Part shown: positions 61,515 to 64,000 of the stretch, piece after piece
Position numbering within the stretch: position 1 is the stretch's first letter
How the letters are laid out: each line of letters begins with the position of its first letter
From: Dyadobacter sp. MSC1_007
Lineage (GTDB): Bacteria > Bacteroidota > Bacteroidia > Cytophagales > Spirosomataceae
Assembly: GCF_023667495.1 (NCBI RefSeq)
Contig: NZ_JAMOZL010000001.1
Location: 186,001 to 250,000, forward strand
Reading direction: 5' to 3'
DNA: 64,000 nucleotides
Notes under the pieces: model-generated
Told to the model about the DNA's origin: nothing
Database searches by the model: none
Seen by the model: the letters and a program-made list of their open reading frames with translations, nothing else
Translations under genes and position numbers: made by a program

Positions 61515-61522
61515 TATTTTTG
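61515..61522 (+). promoter_or_regulatory. candidate -7 element for the endonuclease/exonuclease/phosphatase gene
   Basis: TATTTTTG matches TAnnTTTG exactly, 33 bp before the ATG at 61555. The -33 region is poor. Its position supports that ATG over an upstream in-frame start near 61402. Confidence 0.35.
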
Positions 61523-61554
61523 ATGCATTATCAACCTTAATCTTCGTACCACCG

Positions 61555-62352
61555 ATGAAAAAGTATTTCTTTCCTTTGTTCATTCTCTTATCAATCAACG
61601 TACTAGCTGGTACGTTACCCGATCAGCCTGCCAAAAAGCAGCGTTTCAAGGTCATGACCTATAATATCCACCATTGTAACCCGCCTTCCGCAGGCGACAA
61701 AATCGACGTGGAAGCCATCGCGAAAGTGATCAATGCAGCAAAGCCTGATTTTGTGGCTTTACAAGAAGTGGATGTGAACACCGAACGTTCCGGAAAAGGA
61801 AAGAACCAGGCACAGCAGCTTGCGGAACTGACCGGGATGAAGTTCTATTTTTCCAAAGCGATCGATCACCAGGGTGGGGATTATGGTGTAGCCGTGCTGA
61901 CGAAGTTTCCGATTGTTGATTCAGCGAAATATGCCCTGCCGATCCGGCCGGAATTGAAGGAAGAGGACCGGACGATCGCTGCGGTAACCGTCACATTGCC
62001 CGACAAGCGCAAGCTGATTTTTGCCAGCACGCACCTTGGTTTAAAAGAACCCAACCGCCTTTTGCAAGCCGAAACCATTATGTCGCATTTTGGCAAGACA
62101 GACCTGCCTATGATCCTGGCTGGGGATTTCAATGCGGTACCTGAAAGCCCGGTGATTGCTTACTTTGATAAATATTTTACAAGGAGCTGTACGGATTGCA
62201 AACCGACGATCCCGGTGGAAAAGCCGAACAAGACGATCGACTTTATCATGCATAAGCAGGGCAGCAAATTGAAAAGCGCCGATACGGAGGTGATCGATGA
62301 AAAATATGCTTCGGACCACCTGCCCGTGACGGCGGAGTTTACATTGGATTAA
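61555..62352 (+). CDS. exported endonuclease/exonuclease/phosphatase-family protein
   Basis: The product has about 265 residues with a signal peptide (MKKYFFPLFILLSINVLAGT). The EEP fold shows VMTYNIHHCNPP, the metal Glu in FVALQEVDVNTERSG, FASTHLGLKEPNRL, LAGDFNAVPESPVI (catalytic Asp-Asn) and the final YASDHLPVTAEF (Asp-His). All core catalytic residues are present. Secreted members act on nucleic acids, phosphoesters or sphingolipids, and the substrate here is open. A longer frame back to 61402 overlaps the M16 gene and is unlikely. It overlaps the convergent FAN1-like gene by 14 bp. Confidence 0.9.
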   Translation: MKKYFFPLFILLSINVLAGTLPDQPAKKQRFKVMTYNIHHCNPPSAGDKIDVEAIAKVINAAKPDFVALQEVDVNTERSGKGKNQAQQLAELTGMKFYFSKAIDHQGGDYGVAVLTKFPIVDSAKYALPIRPELKEEDRTIAAVTVTLPDKRKLIFASTHLGLKEPNRLLQAETIMSHFGKTDLPMILAGDFNAVPESPVIAYFDKYFTRSCTDCKPTIPVEKPNKTIDFIMHKQGSKLKSADTEVIDEKYASDHLPVTAEFTLD

Positions 62353-64000
62353 CAGGCAGATCTTTGATCCAGTTTACCCGCACAATCCGGCTTTGGACGT
62401 CATGTTCGGCGAAGAAATGCTGCCAATGCAGCTGCCTCGACGAAAGATGGTCGGTAGGTGACTTGATCTCGATAAATGCGTATTCATTTTCGTTCCAAAC
62501 CAGTAAGTCGGGAAAACCTCGTGTGTTTTCCCGCAGGTTTAGGGCCATTTCAAGCATGATCGCATGGATTTTGGCCGGGCTCAGCAGCGATGTGAGGGTC
62601 AGTACTTTTTCCAATGCACCGTCATACCACGGCACCAGCACATTAGTGATTCCATATTTATCCGCATAGGTACGGCTCACGAGCTCGTCGATAATTTCCT
62701 TTGAATGCGCGGCTTGCAGGCGTTCTTTCAGCTGTTCCGACCTTTTGAAATAGAAATCAGGCAGGAAAAAGTCGGACGGGATACGCTGCAACGGGTTATG
62801 GATCGTCTGCACATTGGTATCATAAATAATATCCCAGAATAGAAGCCCGAAAAGTGCCCTCCACGGCTCGTTTTCGCTAAAAAATGCCTGATAACCCTGC
62901 TCCCGGTAATAGGTGATAGCCCCAAACTCGACCTGGTAGCGGAAGGATACCGGCACTTCTATGGCTTCGGCAGCTTTAAGCGCCTGCGTCGTCCGCTTAA
63001 CGGCCCGGCTCTTTTTGTTCTTAATCTTTTCGTGAAAATCCTGACTGAAATAGCGTTCATCCGCATTCTGAGGATTTTCGGCCATTTCTTCGCAAAGCGC
63101 CAGAGCTTCGTCTATTTCGCCGAGATTGAAAAGCAACCGCACGCGTCGTTCGCGGGCAGGAGCGTCGTTGGTCAGTTGGTAAATGCTGAGTGCCTGCGAC
63201 AGCATTTTCTTCCGTTCGAGCCAGGCGCTCACTCTTAATATGAATGTGTTGAAAGATGGTAATGCCTTAGTGCTGAGTCCGGTGCCGCTGGTAACCTGCC
63301 AGTTCATAAACCAGTCGAAGATTTCTTCCGGCGGCAAATCCTGCTTGATGACGTCGAAAGTTTCTTTCATCAGCGACACCATTAAGGTATCGTCGGCATC
63401 CTTCCGGGTATCGAATTGAATGGATAAATACTGTTCGTCAAATGATTGAAACCGCACATGGCCGAGGTCGCGGACGACAAATTCGGTCATATCGGCATAG
63501 CGGTTGCCAAAAAAGAGAAACTTCATCAGCATCACTTCCGCCTCAAACGAGACCTTAACCACCGGTTCCATCTCGCCTATTACCTCGCATAACACCGCAA
63601 AATCATACTCATGCAGCAGCCAGCGGACCAAGTCGGGTTTTTTGATGCTTTTAGAGGGCATTATCTCCGGCGCCAGCAGCCGGGTTACTTCCAGCAATTC
63701 CGGTTTGGTAAACAATTCGATCACTTCCCCAAACCGACTTTCATGCGCCTCACAAAGCGTTTCGATGAATGCACGGTCGAGCAATTCTGTGAGCACGGCA
63801 TCCATGTCCCCGATTTCAGAATAGGAAACACTATTGGTCCTGAAGAACGATTTTCGCCGGTTGCTGAACCGGATAAACAGGCATTGCGCATCTTCGGACA
63901 GCGACTCATAGTCATCCAGGAATGCCAGCTCGCTTTCGTGCAGGATGTGCGCATAGCGCCTGCGTACGAAGGCAAGCACGTAATTGAAATAGTCGAGATA
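62339..64000 (-). CDS. FAN1-like VRR-NUC structure-specific nuclease (5' end outside window)
   Basis: At least 550 residues are present. The frame continues past the right edge (residues YLDYFNYVLAFVRRRY lie at the boundary), so the start is not visible. A SAP/helix-turn-helix-like segment (LLEVTRLLAPEIMPSKSIKK) is followed by a TPR-like middle (RVRLLFNLGEIDEALALCEE). The C-terminal VRR-NUC domain has GFPDLLVW, then FIEIKSPTDHLSSRQLHW, i.e. the PD-(D/E)xK-type catalytic Asp, Glu and Lys. FAN1 proteins cut branched or cross-linked DNA during interstrand-crosslink repair. The same domain order supports that role here. Confidence 0.88.
   Translation of the reverse strand, partial: YLDYFNYVLAFVRRRYAHILHESELAFLDDYESLSEDAQCLFIRFSNRRKSFFRTNSVSYSEIGDMDAVLTELLDRAFIETLCEAHESRFGEVIELFTKPELLEVTRLLAPEIMPSKSIKKPDLVRWLLHEYDFAVLCEVIGEMEPVVKVSFEAEVMLMKFLFFGNRYADMTEFVVRDLGHVRFQSFDEQYLSIQFDTRKDADDTLMVSLMKETFDVIKQDLPPEEIFDWFMNWQVTSGTGLSTKALPSFNTFILRVSAWLERKKMLSQALSIYQLTNDAPARERRVRLLFNLGEIDEALALCEEMAENPQNADERYFSQDFHEKIKNKKSRAVKRTTQALKAAEAIEVPVSFRYQVEFGAITYYREQGYQAFFSENEPWRALFGLLFWDIIYDTNVQTIHNPLQRIPSDFFLPDFYFKRSEQLKERLQAAHSKEIIDELVSRTYADKYGITNVLVPWYDGALEKVLTLTSLLSPAKIHAIMLEMALNLRENTRGFPDLLVWNENEYAFIEIKSPTDHLSSRQLHWQHFFAEHDVQSRIVRVNWIKDLPVNPM

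Noticed and set aside
61402..61554. Longer N-terminus for the endonuclease/exonuclease/phosphatase protein
   Set aside because: The extension overlaps the divergent M16 gene, includes the candidate -7 element and precedes a perfect signal peptide at the internal ATG.
1..64000. tRNA or rRNA genes, insertion sequences and prophage
   Set aside because: No cloverleaf or rRNA-like stretch was recognised by eye, and no transposase, integrase or phage structural protein is encoded. A covariance-model search could still reveal a missed small RNA.

Overview
The window looks like chromosomal DNA of a member of the Bacteroidota, most likely a Cytophagales/Spirosomaceae organism of the Dyadobacter type. 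The family is an inference. It rests on three SusC/SusD outer-membrane pairs, a FecI/FecR-controlled SusC with an STN domain, a lipoprotein-type TamA (TamL), a Bacteroidota-type LptE, many short Ala/Gln-type signal peptides and lipoboxes, and several upstream elements matching the Bacteroidota promoter (TTG/TTTG, about 19-20 bp, TAnnTTTG). No tRNA, rRNA, insertion sequence, integrase, phage gene or CRISPR array was recognised. Most of the window is ordinary, well-packed chromosome.

Layout. 1-1270: end of a histidine kinase gene and a putative outer-membrane barrel protein. 1430-9083 (minus): a two-component system (response regulator, sensor kinase) followed by a CzcCBA-type heavy-metal efflux system (TolC-like protein, lipoprotein adaptor, RND pump). 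9115-11106: a phosphatidate-phosphatase-like App1 protein divergent from a diacylglycerol-kinase-family lipid kinase. 11187-13681: a secreted alpha/beta hydrolase and a GntP-type permease. 13683-13808: a REP-like palindrome. 13831-17876: sucC (minus), a LolD-like ABC ATPase (plus) and groEL/groES (minus). 18105-23432: a conserved hypothetical gene, then a minus-strand envelope/RNA block of miaB, a sigma-54 activator, lptE, a TPR-like protein and secG. 23568-28878: tamL divergent from a TrmH/SpoU methyltransferase, a queuosine-precursor transporter and an AlaA-type aminotransferase.

28969-40453 holds two divergent SusCD loci around a 776-bp AT-rich regulatory region. The right-hand locus also carries two small lipoproteins, one Ig-like and one resembling the putative lipid-binding lipoproteins. 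40577-49888: an M20 amidohydrolase (plus), then minus-strand genes for an SDR, an LD-carboxypeptidase, a YoeB toxin with a non-YefM antitoxin, a DUF721/DciA-like protein, a GH3 plus beta-lactamase fusion, a ChrA transporter and a 2OG-Fe(II) oxygenase. 50073-57476 is a complete regulated uptake locus: ECF sigma factor, FecR anti-sigma, SusC with STN domain, SusD. 57481-57805 is a purine-tract / REP-palindrome / pyrimidine-tract structure. 57800-64000: a secreted xylose-isomerase-like TIM barrel protein, a pair of M16 peptidases (one lacking the zinc motif), an endonuclease/exonuclease/phosphatase-family protein, and most of a FAN1-like VRR-NUC nuclease that runs off the right edge.

How the genes fit together. 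The czc block is a metal-sensing and export unit. The three SusCD loci are TonB-dependent nutrient importers with three different control layouts. The miaB-sigma54-lptE-TPR-secG and tamL genes serve envelope assembly. The LD-carboxypeptidase and the GH3/beta-lactamase fusion suggest muropeptide turnover. I found no clearly new multi-gene system. The least explained items are the REP-like elements with their purine/pyrimidine flanks, the paired SusCD control region, the receiver-less sigma-54 activator with a sigma-54-like site upstream of groES, and the atypical YoeB antitoxin. Positions of short sites were counted by eye and may be off by a base or so.
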